DNA of 64,000 nucleotides from Bacteroidota bacterium (GCA_016868895.1 VGFK01000002.1:310001-374000); one strand, 5' to 3'; counted from the first letter of the stretch, positions 1 to 9,503 are shown. Translations and numbers: made by a program. The notes: a model not told the origin generated them from the letters alone.

Positions 1-2558
1 TGATGCAGCGGGGAGAGGATCAGGACTACGTCATCAATTACAATACCGCTGAGATTACATTCATGCCCAAGCAAATGATCACCAAGGATAAACGAATTCA
101 GGTTGAATTTGAATACGCCGACCGGAATTACCTCAATTCACAGCTCTTTGCCGTGAACCGCTATAGCGTGAATAAACGACTTGATGTGACCTTGGGCGTC
201 TATTCCAATACGGATGCCAAAAACTCTCCGATCAATCAGACCTTGAATGCGCCGCAAAAGAATTTTTTATCGGAATTGCCTGATGCAGTTACCAATGCAT
301 TGTATCCTTCTGCACTGCCCGACACATTTTCCAGATCTGCTATTTAGTACCGAAAAGTCGATACTCTCTTTGGAGCGGGACAACGCGATACCGTATATGT
401 ATATGCTTCTCAGCCAACAGGAGATGTCTATCGGGTCTCGTTTCAGGATGTAGGGGAGGGACAAGGGGATTATCTTCTCGATACCAGTCTTGCAGCGAAC
501 GGTAATGTATACAAGTGGATCGCTCCGGACCCAGCATCCGGAAAACGCAAAGGCAGATACCTGCCGGTGGTGTTGCTCGTTGCCCCTCGCTCTCAACAAA
601 TCGTCAACTTAAATGCCCGATGGCAAATGAGTCCGTCCACTCGCTTGGAGTCTGATATGGCCTGGAGTACATTCGACTTCAATACATTCTCATCGGCTAA
701 AGGTTCAAGGGAAAGTGGTGCTGCAGTCAAGTTAATGGTCCACCACGAGCAGGTGTTGAAAAAAGAAAAAGACCGACGATTGATTGCTGGTGCGGGTGTT
801 GAATGGACCGACTCTTCCTTTCGGCCCGTCGAGCGGTTGCGTTCGGTTGAATTTGCGCGTGATTGGGGACTGGATCTCTTGCCCTCACGGGCTACTGAAA
901 AAATTGCACAAGCGCAGATTGGTTTGCGTGAATCCGGTCATCGCATCAGTTATGGGCTCTCGCATTATGGTCGAAACAAGGATTTTAAAGGTTTTCGTCA
1001 TCGATTCGATCAGGAGCTCAATTCCCGGAATTGGATCATGGTCAATTCGCTCTCCATCACCCATTACACAGATGCACTGCGAAAAGGATCGTTTATTCGC
1101 CCTGTGGTCGATGCAATAAAAAAAATACCGAAGTGGAACAATCAAGAATTTCAAGTTCGCTATACGGTGGAGCGCAATGTAGCCTATCAATTGGACTCAT
1201 TGATTGCATCGAGTTTTTCATTTTCTACATTTCAGTTAGGAACACACTCCAATTCGCAGCGTGCCAATCGTTGGGGACTCAAGTACTTTACGCGTGCCGA
1301 CCAACTTCCCGGAAAAACAACAATGATCCGTGCTGACCGCAGCCATAACATCAACCTCAACGGTGAATGGATGGAGAATGCCCATCATCAGGTCCGCGCC
1401 AATGTCACGTTTCGTCAGTTGAATGTATTGAATGACATTTCCCCTGAAAATCCTGATCGTAGTTTATTGGGTCGAGTAGAATACTTTGCCGATGTTTGGA
1501 ATGGAGGCATTCAGGGCAACGTTTTATATGAATCGGGGAAAGGGCAGGAGCCAAGAAGAAATTTTACGTTTGTGGAAGTTCCCGCTGGCCAGGGTGAATA
1601 TGCCTGGATCGATTACAATAAGGATGGGATTCAGCAAATCAGTGAATTTGAAATTGCACGTTTCAGGGACCAGGCCAAGTACATCCGGATATTTACACCC
1701 ACAACTGATTTTATTCGAACCGACTATCTCCAATTCAACTACCAGTTAACTGTTGATCCTTCCGTTGCGTTGGGTGCACAAAACAAAGGCACATGGAAAG
1801 CATTTCTCACCAAGTTGTTTTGGCAATCTTCCTATCAAGGGTATCAGAAGCAAGTGTCAAGTGGATTGGGGCTGTATGATCCATTTGCACGGTCTTTTGA
1901 AGATTCACTGCTGATTGCCATGGATCGGATATTTAGCAATACGATGTCATTCAACAAATACAGCCAGCGTTGGGGCATTGATTTCAATGTATTGAACAGC
2001 GCGCAGCGTGCCTTCCTATCCTATGGAGTAGAATCGAGGCGCACTGTTGATCAATCTGCTCGTATCCGCGTCAACCTTGCAAAAAAATATACCCTTGAAT
2101 TGCTGATCAAAGAGGGAAGGAATCAGCTTGTCACACCCGCATTCAGCAATCGAAACTATAACATCTCTATTCGTTCCATTGAGCCACGATTTTCCTATGT
2201 GCACGAAACTGTTTTTCGCCTGCAGTCTGGTTTTCAATGGCAACAAAAAAAGAACAGCGCAGGAGAAGCCGCTCAAATCGGTCGTGTGCAACTGGATGCA
2301 AAATATAATTTGGTTGCCAACTCTTCAATTGGTGCACGATTTTCGTACAACCAAATTCAATTCAACGGAGATGTTTCCTCAACACTGGGGTATGTGATGC
2401 TGGAAGGATTGAATAAGGGAAAGAACTACTTATGGTCGTTTGATTTTACAAAGCGCCTTAGTTCGTTCATTGAACTCAGCATTCAATACGATGGTCGTGT
2501 ATCGGGGACAGGACCCGTTATTCATTTGGGACGCGCCCAAATCAGGGCCTTGCTGTAA
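1..2558 (+). pseudogene. Large outer-membrane beta-barrel-like protein, 5' truncated, interrupted by in-frame TAG
   Basis: Only the C-terminal part is in the window; coding sequence runs in from the left edge in frame 3. The frame stays protein-like from base 3 to 2558 except for one TAG at 345-347. Codons on both sides read as one coherent protein: upstream ...DTFSRSAI, then after the stop YRKVDTLFGAGQRDTVYVY. A motif rich in Gly, Asp and Tyr (GEGQGDY, residues after the stop) and the phrase NYNTAEITF upstream resemble large Bacteroidota surface/outer-membrane proteins, but I cannot name the family. The C-terminal 500 residues show alternating aromatic/polar strands typical of a beta-barrel, plus an EF-hand-like acidic loop (DYNKDGIQQISEFE). 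A GTG at 567 could only give a shortened product. The stop may be a real nonsense mutation (for example CAG to TAG) or a sequencing error. It ends exactly where the convergent neighbour ends. Confidence 0.6.
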
Positions 2559-3470
2559 TTATTTCAGAACTGCAATGCCTTCGCCGATCTTGAAACCATT
2601 TTGGTAGACCACTACTGCATAATTGCCCTTCACGTATTTATCACTTTGGCGCAGGTCGAAGCTGACTCCTTTTGATTCACCCTGCTTGTAATCCACATCA
2701 ATTTTTGTGGTGAAGTCGACCTGACCATCCTGGCGGGTAGTGATGGAGCCGGATGCAAGAGCTTGTTCTTTAATGGTCTTTCCACCGGGATCTTTGGCAA
2801 TGATGAACAATTGTTTAGGACCCGAAGTCGCAATTCTGTTCTCATCTAAGTTGAATGAAATCCGAAGTTTATCGGCGCGCTTTGCAGATGCAGTAGAGCG
2901 CTCTTTACCAGAACTTTTTTCATTGATGGGAACGATGCTGAATCCTGAGGCATGGAGGGTAGAACCCACGTCCACTTTGTTTTCTGCTTCTTTCTTGGCA
3001 GCCTCGGTGCTCGCTAAATTTGTTGAAAGGTTCTTGTTTTCGGTAGTCAGATTTTGTTTGTCAACATTCAACTGTTTATTTTCTGTTTGTAAACGCTCAA
3101 TTTCCATCACGTATTCAGCAATTTTTCCATTGAGTTCTCCAACGAGTTGTTTGGCCGCAGCGAGGTCTGCAGTGGTGGCATTTTGTTTGTTGACCAATGA
3201 CTTGAATTTGCCTTTCAGTATGCTCATTTCAGCATCACGGCGTTTCACGATGCTATCCAGCGAAGCATTGGACGCCGTCATATCTTGGAGACGAAGCAAG
3301 GCATCATCAAATTCTTTTTGAACGGCATTCTTGGTAGAATCCAATGAAGCATTCTCCATTGTTTTTTCTTCGATAACGGCATTGGATTGATTCCTTGAGT
3401 AGAAAAAGTATCCCCAGGAACCGACCAGTAGGACTGCCAGTAGGATGATGATGCTGTTCTTGTTGTTCAT
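2559..3470 (-). CDS. Membrane-anchored coiled-coil protein of unknown function
   Basis: About 303 residues when started at the ATG at 3470 (MNNKNSIIILLAVLL); the frame stays open further upstream, but this start gives an N-terminal hydrophobic anchor of about 18 residues followed by polar sequence. Residues ~40-170 are Glu/Lys/Asn/Leu rich with heptad-like spacing, consistent with a long coiled coil (repeated TENK/LNVDKQNL type segments). The last ~110 residues look beta-rich (KQLFIIAKDPGGKTIKEQ ... GNYAVVVYQNGFKIGEG) and probably form a small globular domain. I infer it sits in the inner membrane with the coiled coil projecting into the periplasm. Its stop codon starts on the base after the stop of the converging upstream gene. 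No function is assigned. Confidence 0.75.
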   Translation of the reverse strand: MNNKNSIIILLAVLLVGSWGYFFYSRNQSNAVIEEKTMENASLDSTKNAVQKEFDDALLRLQDMTASNASLDSIVKRRDAEMSILKGKFKSLVNKQNATTADLAAAKQLVGELNGKIAEYVMEIERLQTENKQLNVDKQNLTTENKNLSTNLASTEAAKKEAENKVDVGSTLHASGFSIVPINEKSSGKERSTASAKRADKLRISFNLDENRIATSGPKQLFIIAKDPGGKTIKEQALASGSITTRQDGQVDFTTKIDVDYKQGESKGVSFDLRQSDKYVKGNYAVVVYQNGFKIGEGIAVLK

Positions 3471-3507
3471 ATCGGTTGAATTAAGGTGATTTTTGTTCGG
3501 TAAATGA

Positions 3508-3515
3508 TACTTTTG
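3508..3515 (+). promoter_or_regulatory. Candidate -7 promoter element upstream of holA
   Basis: TACTTTTG matches the Bacteroidota -7 consensus TAnnTTTG exactly. It lies 76 bases upstream of the chosen holA start. No TTG at the usual spacing (about 17-23) is seen, so the -33 half is weak. Confidence 0.35.
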
Positions 3516-3590
3516 TCTTACAAAGGAAAAGAAAATCTCATCCTTCCTTCCTTTGCATATGTTAAAATAATTGATTTTTTGACAAAAGGC

Positions 3591-4601
3591 ATGCACATGG
3601 AGGCCCTGGACATTGTGTCGGATTGGAAAAAAGGAAAATTTCAGCCGGTCTACTGGTTGGAAGGAGAGGAACCGTATGCCATTGATAAGGTGACTGAATA
3701 TGCTGAGCAATTCTTATTGTCGGAAGATCAGCGGGCATTCAATTTATCTGTTTTTTATGGAAAGGATAGTCGCATTGAAGATGTGTTGAATGCCTGCCGC
3801 CGATATCCCATGTTTGCTGATCGGCAAGTGGTGATCATAAAAGAAGCGCAACTGCTTAAAGACCTGGATCGACTGGAAGGGTATATCACACAGCCCTTGG
3901 CTTCCACCATTTTTGTGGTGGCACACAAAGACAAGAAACTCGACGGCCGCAGCCGATTATCAAAGGTGCTCAAGACACATGCTGTGGTAGTGACCACCCG
4001 AAAGCTTTACGACAATGAACTGCCTGAATGGGTAGGCGAGTTGATACACTCCAAAGGTCTTGAAATCCGGTCCAAGGCCCTGCACATGCTGGTGAATCAC
4101 ATTGGAAACGACCTGCAGAGAATCGAAAACGAACTGGATAAGCTCCGCATTAATTTAGAAGGCAGAAAACAAATTGATGAAGACGATATTGAGCGGTTCA
4201 TAGGTATCAGTAAAGAGTTCAATGTGTTTGAATTGCAGTCGGCTATTGTCCAGCGAGATGCCAGCGCTGCATTGAATATCCTTAACTATTTTTCTTCGAA
4301 CCCCAAAGCAGGTCCCATTCAATTGATACTGCCAACGCTGTTTGGTTTTTTCAGTAAACTATATGTGGCTTTTGCCAGTCCTTCCCGCGATGAGCAGTCG
4401 CTAGGGGCATTGCTTGGCATACGACCTTTCATGACCCGTCAGTACATTCAGGCCATGCAGCGGTATGACTTTCGTGAAGTGGAAAAGGCGCTTATTTTGT
4501 TGGAACGTTATAACGTAATGAGCGTTGGAGTAGGAAGGGGAGATGCAGATGATGCAGCACTCATGAAAGAGTTACTCCTTAAAATGATGATCAAGGATTG
4601 A
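3591..4601 (+). CDS. holA: DNA polymerase III delta subunit
   Basis: 336 residues from ATG 3591 (MHMEALDIVSDW); a second ATG at 3597 is equally possible. HolA is the clamp-loader subunit that opens the beta sliding clamp during replication. Family signs are the N-terminal P-loop-like fold start (FQPVYWLEGEEPYAIDKV), the central RRYPMFADRQVVIIKEAQ region that precedes the clamp-contacting segment, and the long helical C-terminal collar domain (LDKLRINLEG ... FNVFELQSAIVQRD). The length matches bacterial HolA (~340). The open frame begins earlier (3504) but the start at 3591 fits the conserved N terminus and the AAAGG just upstream. Its last 11 bases overlap the end of the converging ribF. Confidence 0.9.
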   Translation: MHMEALDIVSDWKKGKFQPVYWLEGEEPYAIDKVTEYAEQFLLSEDQRAFNLSVFYGKDSRIEDVLNACRRYPMFADRQVVIIKEAQLLKDLDRLEGYITQPLASTIFVVAHKDKKLDGRSRLSKVLKTHAVVVTTRKLYDNELPEWVGELIHSKGLEIRSKALHMLVNHIGNDLQRIENELDKLRINLEGRKQIDEDDIERFIGISKEFNVFELQSAIVQRDASAALNILNYFSSNPKAGPIQLILPTLFGFFSKLYVAFASPSRDEQSLGALLGIRPFMTRQYIQAMQRYDFREVEKALILLERYNVMSVGVGRGDADDAALMKELLLKMMIKD

Positions 4602-5538
4602 GGCCATTGAAAAACTCAGAAATTGTTAGTTTATCCAACTTTAGCTGTTCTTTTAATGCCTCCAAACCTGAAAATTTCAATTCCTTTCGGGTATACTTGA
4701 TGAGGGTTACCTTTAAAATTTCACCATAAATATCGTCGTCAAAATTGAAGATGTGCACTTCAATTCTGCGTTCTTTTCCATTGACGGTTGGACGATAACC
4801 AATGTTCATCATTCCGATTTCATGTGTCACAATCGTATTCCTGAACAATTCGATTTTTACGGCGTATACACCCGATCCGGGAATGAGTTTGTCGCTGTCC
4901 ACCAGGGATAAGTTGGCTGTAGGAAATCCAAGGGTCCTTCCCAGCTTATCACCAGTGATGACAACCCCTCGGAGTTCATAGGGGTAGCCCAGCAATTGAT
5001 TGGCCTGAAGTATGTCACCCTGTAACAATGCATGCCGGATATGGGTTGAACTGATACGGGAAGCATTGAGAAGCTGTTCGTCCAGTTCTTTCACTTCAAA
5101 GTCCAATTCAGTACCCATTTTTTCGAGCATGGCGTAGTCGCCTGTGCGATCCTTTCCAAATCGATGGTCGTATCCAATCACAATCACTTTCGGACGAAAT
5201 AATTTGACCAGAAATTCATGCACATAGGCTTGTGCCGTCAGCTCGGCAAATTGAGGGTCAAAGGGTACCACCACCAAATGATGGATGCCAAGCGACTGAA
5301 ATCGTTCAATTCGTTCTTCCAGACTGGTCAGCAACGCAGGCGCATCTAGATTATTGAGTATTCTTCTGGGATGAGGATGAAACGTAATGACCACCGTCTC
5401 TCCTTCAAAACGAGCAGCCTCTTGCTTGAGCAATTCCAAAATGGCATAATGACCGCCATGGACCCCATCAAATGTTCCAATGGTGATGGCGGGGGATCGG
5501 AATGCTGGAAGTTGATCCAATTGAAAATGTACGTGCAT
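4591..5538 (-). CDS. ribF: Bifunctional riboflavin kinase / FAD synthetase
   Basis: 315 residues. It phosphorylates riboflavin to FMN and adenylates FMN to FAD in the cytoplasm. The N-terminal FAD synthetase domain has the nucleotidyltransferase signature GTFDGVHGGH at residues 21-30, and a second family segment VIVIGYDHRFGKDRTGD. The C-terminal kinase domain (from about residue 185) carries GDKLGRTLGFPTANL, the usual riboflavin kinase PTAN motif, and ends with the typical FSGLEALKEQLKLD region. Length is normal for the family. The ATG at 5538 is supported by a -7 element only 8 bases upstream. It is divergent from purM and convergent with holA, overlapping the latter's stop. Confidence 0.95.
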   Translation of the reverse strand: MHVHFQLDQLPAFRSPAITIGTFDGVHGGHYAILELLKQEAARFEGETVVITFHPHPRRILNNLDAPALLTSLEERIERFQSLGIHHLVVVPFDPQFAELTAQAYVHEFLVKLFRPKVIVIGYDHRFGKDRTGDYAMLEKMGTELDFEVKELDEQLLNASRISSTHIRHALLQGDILQANQLLGYPYELRGVVITGDKLGRTLGFPTANLSLVDSDKLIPGSGVYAVKIELFRNTIVTHEIGMMNIGYRPTVNGKERRIEVHIFNFDDDIYGEILKVTLIKYTRKELKFSGLEALKEQLKLDKLTISEFFNGLNP

Positions 5539-5545
5539 TGGGAGG

Positions 5546-5553
5546 CAAAATTA
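5546..5553 (-). promoter_or_regulatory. Candidate ribF -7 promoter element very close to the start codon
   Basis: On the minus strand the sequence reads TAATTTTG (TAnnTTTG consensus). A TTG is found at 5570-5572 with 16-base spacing. The G of the element is 8 bases from the A of the ribF ATG, leaving a predicted leader of only a few bases. Confidence 0.5.
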
Positions 5554-5601
5554 ATCCAAATCATGCAATCAACATGTTGTTGACAGAAATCGGATGCTGC
5601 C

Positions 5602-5631
5602 TTGTCATCTCATGGTTCTGGGTTAGCTTTG
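5602..5631 (+). promoter_or_regulatory. purM promoter (TTG-N19-TAGCTTTG)
   Basis: TTG at 5602-5604 and TAGCTTTG at 5624-5631 fit the Bacteroidota -33/-7 consensus with a 19-base spacer. This places transcription start near 5636, so translation cannot start at the upstream in-frame codon (5602) and supports the ATG at 5647. Confidence 0.6.
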
Positions 5632-5646
5632 CCCCAGTTTTATCGA

Positions 5647-6822
5647 ATGCATTTATACCAAAAAAGAGGAGTCTCTGCACAAAAGGAGGAAGTGCACGCA
5701 GCGGTACAAAACCTCTCCCAGGGATTGTATACCCATGCTTTCTGTAAAGTGTATCCGGATCATCTCGCCGGTGATGCAGACTTTGTCAATGTCATGCATG
5801 CCGATGGGGCCGGTACAAAAAGTATACTGGCATATTTGTATTGGAAAGAAACAGGAGATATCTCGGTCTGGCGTGGCATTGCTCAAGATGCAGTTGTCAT
5901 GAACCTGGACGACCTCTTGTGCATTGGCGTTTTCAAAGACATTGTATTCAATTCAACCATCGACCGAAACAAGCACCTGATACCCGGCGAAGTTTTAAAA
6001 GCCATTATCGATGGCACCAATGAGTTGTTTGCTGATTTGTCGACTAGGGGCATTACAATTTCTTATCTGGGGGGAGAGACGGCAGATGTTGGAGATGTGG
6101 TGCGCACCATCGCTGTGAATGGAACCATGGCTGCCCGGTGGCGCAAAGACAGATTGATCACTAATGATCGCATTTGTCCGGGTTTGGTGATTGTTGGATT
6201 TTCCAGTGCTGGTCAGTCGACCTATGAATCCGAATACAATAGCGGGATCGGCAGCAATGGGCTGACCAGTGCTCGGCACGATATGTTATCTTCGATTTAT
6301 GGAAAAAAATATCCTGAATCATTCGATCCGAATCTTCCATCGGATGTAGTGTATATTGGTCGGCATGCCCTTACAGATCCTATTTCAGTAGGAGATCAAC
6401 TCATTCCAGCGGGAAAGTTGGTGCTGAGCCCAACGCGCACCTATGCCCCTTTAGTCAAAGCCATGCTCACCGAACATTTTGATGCCATAAAGGGAATGAT
6501 TCATTGCAGCGGAGGAGGTCAGACCAAATGTTTGAAGTACCTGCCTTCTGCTATGAAAATTGTCAAGGATAATTTTTTTGACATCCCCCCCGTATTTGAT
6601 TTAATTCAAGAAGCCAGTGGAGCGACACTTCACGAGATGATTCAAGTCTTTAATATGGGGTGTCGGTTAGAAGTGTATACTGATGAGCAGCATGCCGACA
6701 GCCTAATTCAGATTGCTCGTGCATTCAACATTGAAGCGCGTGTAATTGGGAGAGTAGAGCCGGCGACTGAAAAATCAGTCGAAATATACATTAGGGAGCA
6801 ACGGATTTGCCACAAATTGTAA
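5647..6822 (+). CDS. purM: Phosphoribosylformylglycinamidine cyclo-ligase (AIR synthetase), Bacteroidota type
   Basis: 391 residues from ATG 5647 (MHLYQKRGVSAQKEEV). The enzyme closes FGAM to AIR with ATP in purine biosynthesis. Key segments are the N-terminal RGVSAQKEEV strand, MHADGAGTKSILAYLYW and GIAQDAVVMNLDDLLCIG (ATP/Mg-binding acidic motif), GGETADVGDVVR, NGLTSARHDML, and the C-terminal HCSGGGQTKCLKY and FNMGCRLEVY. This is the divergent PurM seen in Bacteroidota, noticeably different from the E. coli enzyme, and could be annotated merely as AIR synthase-related. The start is fixed by the promoter immediately upstream. ftsE follows after only 10 bases, so the two are probably cotranscribed. 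Confidence 0.88.
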   Translation: MHLYQKRGVSAQKEEVHAAVQNLSQGLYTHAFCKVYPDHLAGDADFVNVMHADGAGTKSILAYLYWKETGDISVWRGIAQDAVVMNLDDLLCIGVFKDIVFNSTIDRNKHLIPGEVLKAIIDGTNELFADLSTRGITISYLGGETADVGDVVRTIAVNGTMAARWRKDRLITNDRICPGLVIVGFSSAGQSTYESEYNSGIGSNGLTSARHDMLSSIYGKKYPESFDPNLPSDVVYIGRHALTDPISVGDQLIPAGKLVLSPTRTYAPLVKAMLTEHFDAIKGMIHCSGGGQTKCLKYLPSAMKIVKDNFFDIPPVFDLIQEASGATLHEMIQVFNMGCRLEVYTDEQHADSLIQIARAFNIEARVIGRVEPATEKSVEIYIREQRICHKL

Positions 6823-6832
6823 ATTGATTACC

Positions 6833-7519
6833 ATGGGAGAAGAAGTGTTAAAGATTGAACATGCCAACATCTATCAGGGAGATTCCCTGATTTTAAGTGA
6901 CGTGTGTATAACGGTGTCCAAAAGTGAATTTGTGTACCTGGTGGGTAAGACCGGAACCGGTAAGTCCAGTTTATTGAAAACTCTGTATGGTGAACTTCCC
7001 TTAAGAAAAGGCACAGCGCTTGTCGCCGGTTTTGACCTAAAAGGGATGACATGGAAAACAGTTCCCTATCTCAGAAGAAACATCGGAATCGTCTTTCAGG
7101 ATTTTCAATTGTTGACCGACAGAAATGTTCATGATAATCTTGAGTTTGTCCTCAGGGCTACTGGATGGACCAATGAAAAGGAAATGGAAGACAAGATCAA
7201 TGATGTATTGGGAAAAGTTGGACTTAAAACAAAGGGCTTTAAGTATCCGTATGAACTTTCCGGCGGAGAACAGCAACGTGTAGATATTGCCCGAGCGCTG
7301 TTGAATTCACCTCGACTCATTTTGGCCGATGAGCCTACCGGTAACCTGGATCCGGAAACCACCGATGAAATCATGCATCTGCTGATCCAGCTGGGCCGTG
7401 ATCTCGGAACAGCCATTGTAATGGCCACGCATGATTACATGGTGATCAATAAGTTTCCAGCCAGAGTGATTCGAACAGAAGGGGGGAAGGTCATTGACAA
7501 TGCGACCATACATGCTTGA
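6833..7519 (+). CDS. ftsE: Cell-division ABC transporter ATP-binding protein FtsE-like
   Basis: 228 residues from ATG 6833. The Walker A is GKTGTGKSS (near residue 40), the Q-loop lies in NIGIVFQDFQLL, the ABC signature is LSGGEQQRVDIARAL, and Walker B is LILADEPTGNLDPET, followed by the H-loop MATHD. The short length without any membrane domain and the VFQDFQLL/DEPTGNLD phrases match FtsE, which with FtsX activates peptidoglycan hydrolases at the septum. No ftsX is adjacent: the next gene runs in the opposite direction and overlaps by 29 bases, so the partner must be elsewhere. A LolD-type lipoprotein-export ATPase is the main alternative, but FtsE is preferred. Confidence 0.8.
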   Translation: MGEEVLKIEHANIYQGDSLILSDVCITVSKSEFVYLVGKTGTGKSSLLKTLYGELPLRKGTALVAGFDLKGMTWKTVPYLRRNIGIVFQDFQLLTDRNVHDNLEFVLRATGWTNEKEMEDKINDVLGKVGLKTKGFKYPYELSGGEQQRVDIARALLNSPRLILADEPTGNLDPETTDEIMHLLIQLGRDLGTAIVMATHDYMVINKFPARVIRTEGGKVIDNATIHA

Positions 7520-8534
7520 TGAGGGTATCAGCGACCGCATCATCACTGCACAAGTTCTGAATCACGGATTGTCGTTGCTGTTTTTCTTGTTCAGTCAATT
7601 CACAATCAAAAAGTGTTTGGGTCATTTCGATGAACGCCTCAGGAGTATCGGCAATATTCAGCACCGATCGAAGAAGAGGGTTGTCGCTGCTTTTTTTATT
7701 TCCAAGCAAGTGTCGTCCAAAGGATAAAAGATGAGAAAAGTCAAAACCGCTACCGGGCTCAAGAAAGGAAGGAGTCAAAATGACTTGCGATTTTTTAATC
7801 AATTCTTGCAGTTCCGTCAGTGATGGGTTGGCGACCAAGCAAGTGTTTGCCCGCACGTGTGCTGCATTTTCCAACTCGAGGGATGGATGGTCTCCAACAA
7901 TTACAAAGGGAATATCCAGCGTGTTGAATACATGTTCCAATAACCAGTATGCGGCAAACTCAGTATCTTTTTCAGCGAGGTTACCAGTAAAGATGCAAAA
8001 TGTGCCTTTTCCAGGTGTGTACTGCACAATTGGGTTTCCCACAAAAGCTGGCAGATGAATGGCCGCCTCTGCTTTGGTGCTGAACACGGAAATTCCTGAG
8101 GCAACAATTTCTTGTTGGATTTTACTCAACTCTGAAGATTTCCCGGTCAGCGAAATCTTTCTCCATCCCAGCGAATGAAGATCGGCAAGTTGACGATGAA
8201 AGATAGCTTCGTCGCGGAACTCTCGGATCCCGATGAACCGATTGGGTGCTTCCAGCTGTTGTTTATGATGCCCATAGGCGATGCCTCCAAAAAATAGCAC
8301 CGGTGTATCATTCTTTTTAATCCGTAACAGTTGTTCTGCATCAGTGTAGGTCAGCAGGTTAATGTGTTCAGCTGAAGTTTGCGACATGAATGCTGCTCCT
8401 TCAAGTGAAGTATGCAACGAAATGCGGACGCCTTTTTCCGAAAGGCTACGGATGCAAAACCATGCATCCGACTGGATACCGTTTGACAACCCGGGTGCAT
8501 AATCAAGGGCAACAATGTGCAGTTCTTTTGCCAT
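7491..8534 (-). CDS. Glycosyltransferase-like (GT-B fold) protein
   Basis: 347 residues starting MAKELHIVALDYAPG. The N terminus resembles the first strand/loop of GT-B enzymes, and the second half contains FCIFTGNLAEKDTEFAAYWLLEHVF, PFVIVGDHPS, and a VILTPSFLEPGSGFDFSHLLSFGRH segment similar to the donor-binding region of family 1/4 glycosyltransferases (the EPGSGF stretch replacing the usual E-x-F-G-x-x-x-x-E). Because the canonical second Glu motif is imperfect, the substrate and even activity are uncertain. The gene is convergent with ftsE and its last 29 bases overlap the ftsE coding region. It is divergent from the membrane-protein gene at 8596. Confidence 0.6.
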   Translation of the reverse strand: MAKELHIVALDYAPGLSNGIQSDAWFCIRSLSEKGVRISLHTSLEGAAFMSQTSAEHINLLTYTDAEQLLRIKKNDTPVLFFGGIAYGHHKQQLEAPNRFIGIREFRDEAIFHRQLADLHSLGWRKISLTGKSSELSKIQQEIVASGISVFSTKAEAAIHLPAFVGNPIVQYTPGKGTFCIFTGNLAEKDTEFAAYWLLEHVFNTLDIPFVIVGDHPSLELENAAHVRANTCLVANPSLTELQELIKKSQVILTPSFLEPGSGFDFSHLLSFGRHLLGNKKSSDNPLLRSVLNIADTPEAFIEMTQTLFDCELTEQEKQQRQSVIQNLCSDDAVADTLIKHVWSHCQ

Positions 8535-8595
8535 TATATCTACTAATGCATTTTAGACGTAAATTGTTCTTTTTACCTTCGTAAAAATTCTATCC

Positions 8596-9111
8596 ATGAC
8601 CGATTCTGGTGATCAACAACCTGCTGCTTTCAGCGTTCCCTGGTTCTTACGGCTATTGTGCTACCTGACCATCTTCGGGAGCACCTATTTCATGTTTTCC
8701 GCCATTTCCGGGTTGTTCAGCCCAGAAGAGGTGAGTAAAACCATGGACCAGGCCATGCAATCATGGATGACGATCTTTGAACCTGCCCTGAAATCCGACC
8801 CTAAAGCCGAAAAAGATTTTGAGGCCATATTGGAAGACATCTCATTTGCCAATTCGGTCTCCAATATCCGGGATTACAGTTTTTTTTCCCTGGTTGCAAA
8901 CGGATTGACCATGATCGGCGCGTTTTTAATGCTTCGGCTCCGTAAAAACGGGTTTCGGTTGTACTTACTGGGAACACTCATCGGGATCATTTCACCGTTG
9001 CTCGTCTTTGGAAGTGATAATTTTTTGGGTTTTTCCTATGCCTTCATGGGAGCCATCATGGGTATCCTGTTTGGTATCCTCTATGCATTGAAAATGAAGC
9101 ACATGCACTGA
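8596..9111 (+). CDS. Small integral membrane protein of unknown function, four predicted TM helices
   Basis: 171 residues. Hydrophobic segments lie at about residues 13-35 (FLRLLCYLTIFGSTYFMFSA), 95-115 (FFSLVANGLTMIGAFLML), 120-140 (FRLYLLGTLIGIISPLLVF) and 145-165 (YAFMGAIMGILFGILYAL). Between helices 1 and 2 is a ~50-residue acidic/amphipathic loop. The ATG at 8596 is preceded by TACCTTCG at 8574-8581, one mismatch from the Bacteroidota -7 element. I recognise no family and give no function. Confidence 0.7.
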   Translation: MTDSGDQQPAAFSVPWFLRLLCYLTIFGSTYFMFSAISGLFSPEEVSKTMDQAMQSWMTIFEPALKSDPKAEKDFEAILEDISFANSVSNIRDYSFFSLVANGLTMIGAFLMLRLRKNGFRLYLLGTLIGIISPLLVFGSDNFLGFSYAFMGAIMGILFGILYALKMKHMH

Positions 9112-9158
9112 AAATATGGGGGTAGGTACCTGGCTGCTCTCTTTAACAAAAAAACTGT

Positions 9159-9166
9159 TACCTTTG
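9159..9166 (+). promoter_or_regulatory. Candidate rpsO promoter -7 element
   Basis: TACCTTTG matches TAnnTTTG, 49 bases upstream of the rpsO ATG. The longer leader would leave room for S15 autoregulatory RNA structure, which I could not demonstrate. Confidence 0.45.
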
Positions 9167-9214
9167 CAGCGAAAATTTGGATGTAAATATTTTAGATGAA
9201 TTAAAAATTTTGAG

Positions 9215-9487
9215 ATGTCAAGCGTAACGAAAGAAAAAAAGTCCTCCATTGTTGCTGAATTCGGTGGCAACGCAAAAAACACCGGATCCATCGATGCACA
9301 AATTGCTTTGTTAACTGAGGAAATCAATGAAATTTCAAAGCACCTGCAAGTCAATAAAAAAGATTTTTCCACCCACAGGGGACTCATGAGAAAAGTAGGT
9401 CAGCGCAAGCGGTTGCTCACCTACATGAGCAAGCACAATCTAACCGGTTATCGTGCGCTCATTGAAAAACTCGGTTTAAGAAAATAA
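9215..9487 (+). CDS. rpsO: 30S ribosomal protein S15
   Basis: 90 residues, the normal S15 length. S15 binds the central domain of 16S rRNA (helices 20-22) and helps form bridge B4 with the 50S subunit. Characteristic features are GSIDAQIALLTEEINEISKHL (residues ~28-48), the basic STHRGLMRKVGQRKRLLTYM helix-loop with its conserved HRG, and the C-terminal RALIEKLGLRK. It is followed by a strong hairpin and then pnp, the same gene order as in many bacteria. Confidence 0.97.
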   Translation: MSSVTKEKKSSIVAEFGGNAKNTGSIDAQIALLTEEINEISKHLQVNKKDFSTHRGLMRKVGQRKRLLTYMSKHNLTGYRALIEKLGLRK

Positions 9488-9503
9488 TATTCACTGAACA
9501 GTT

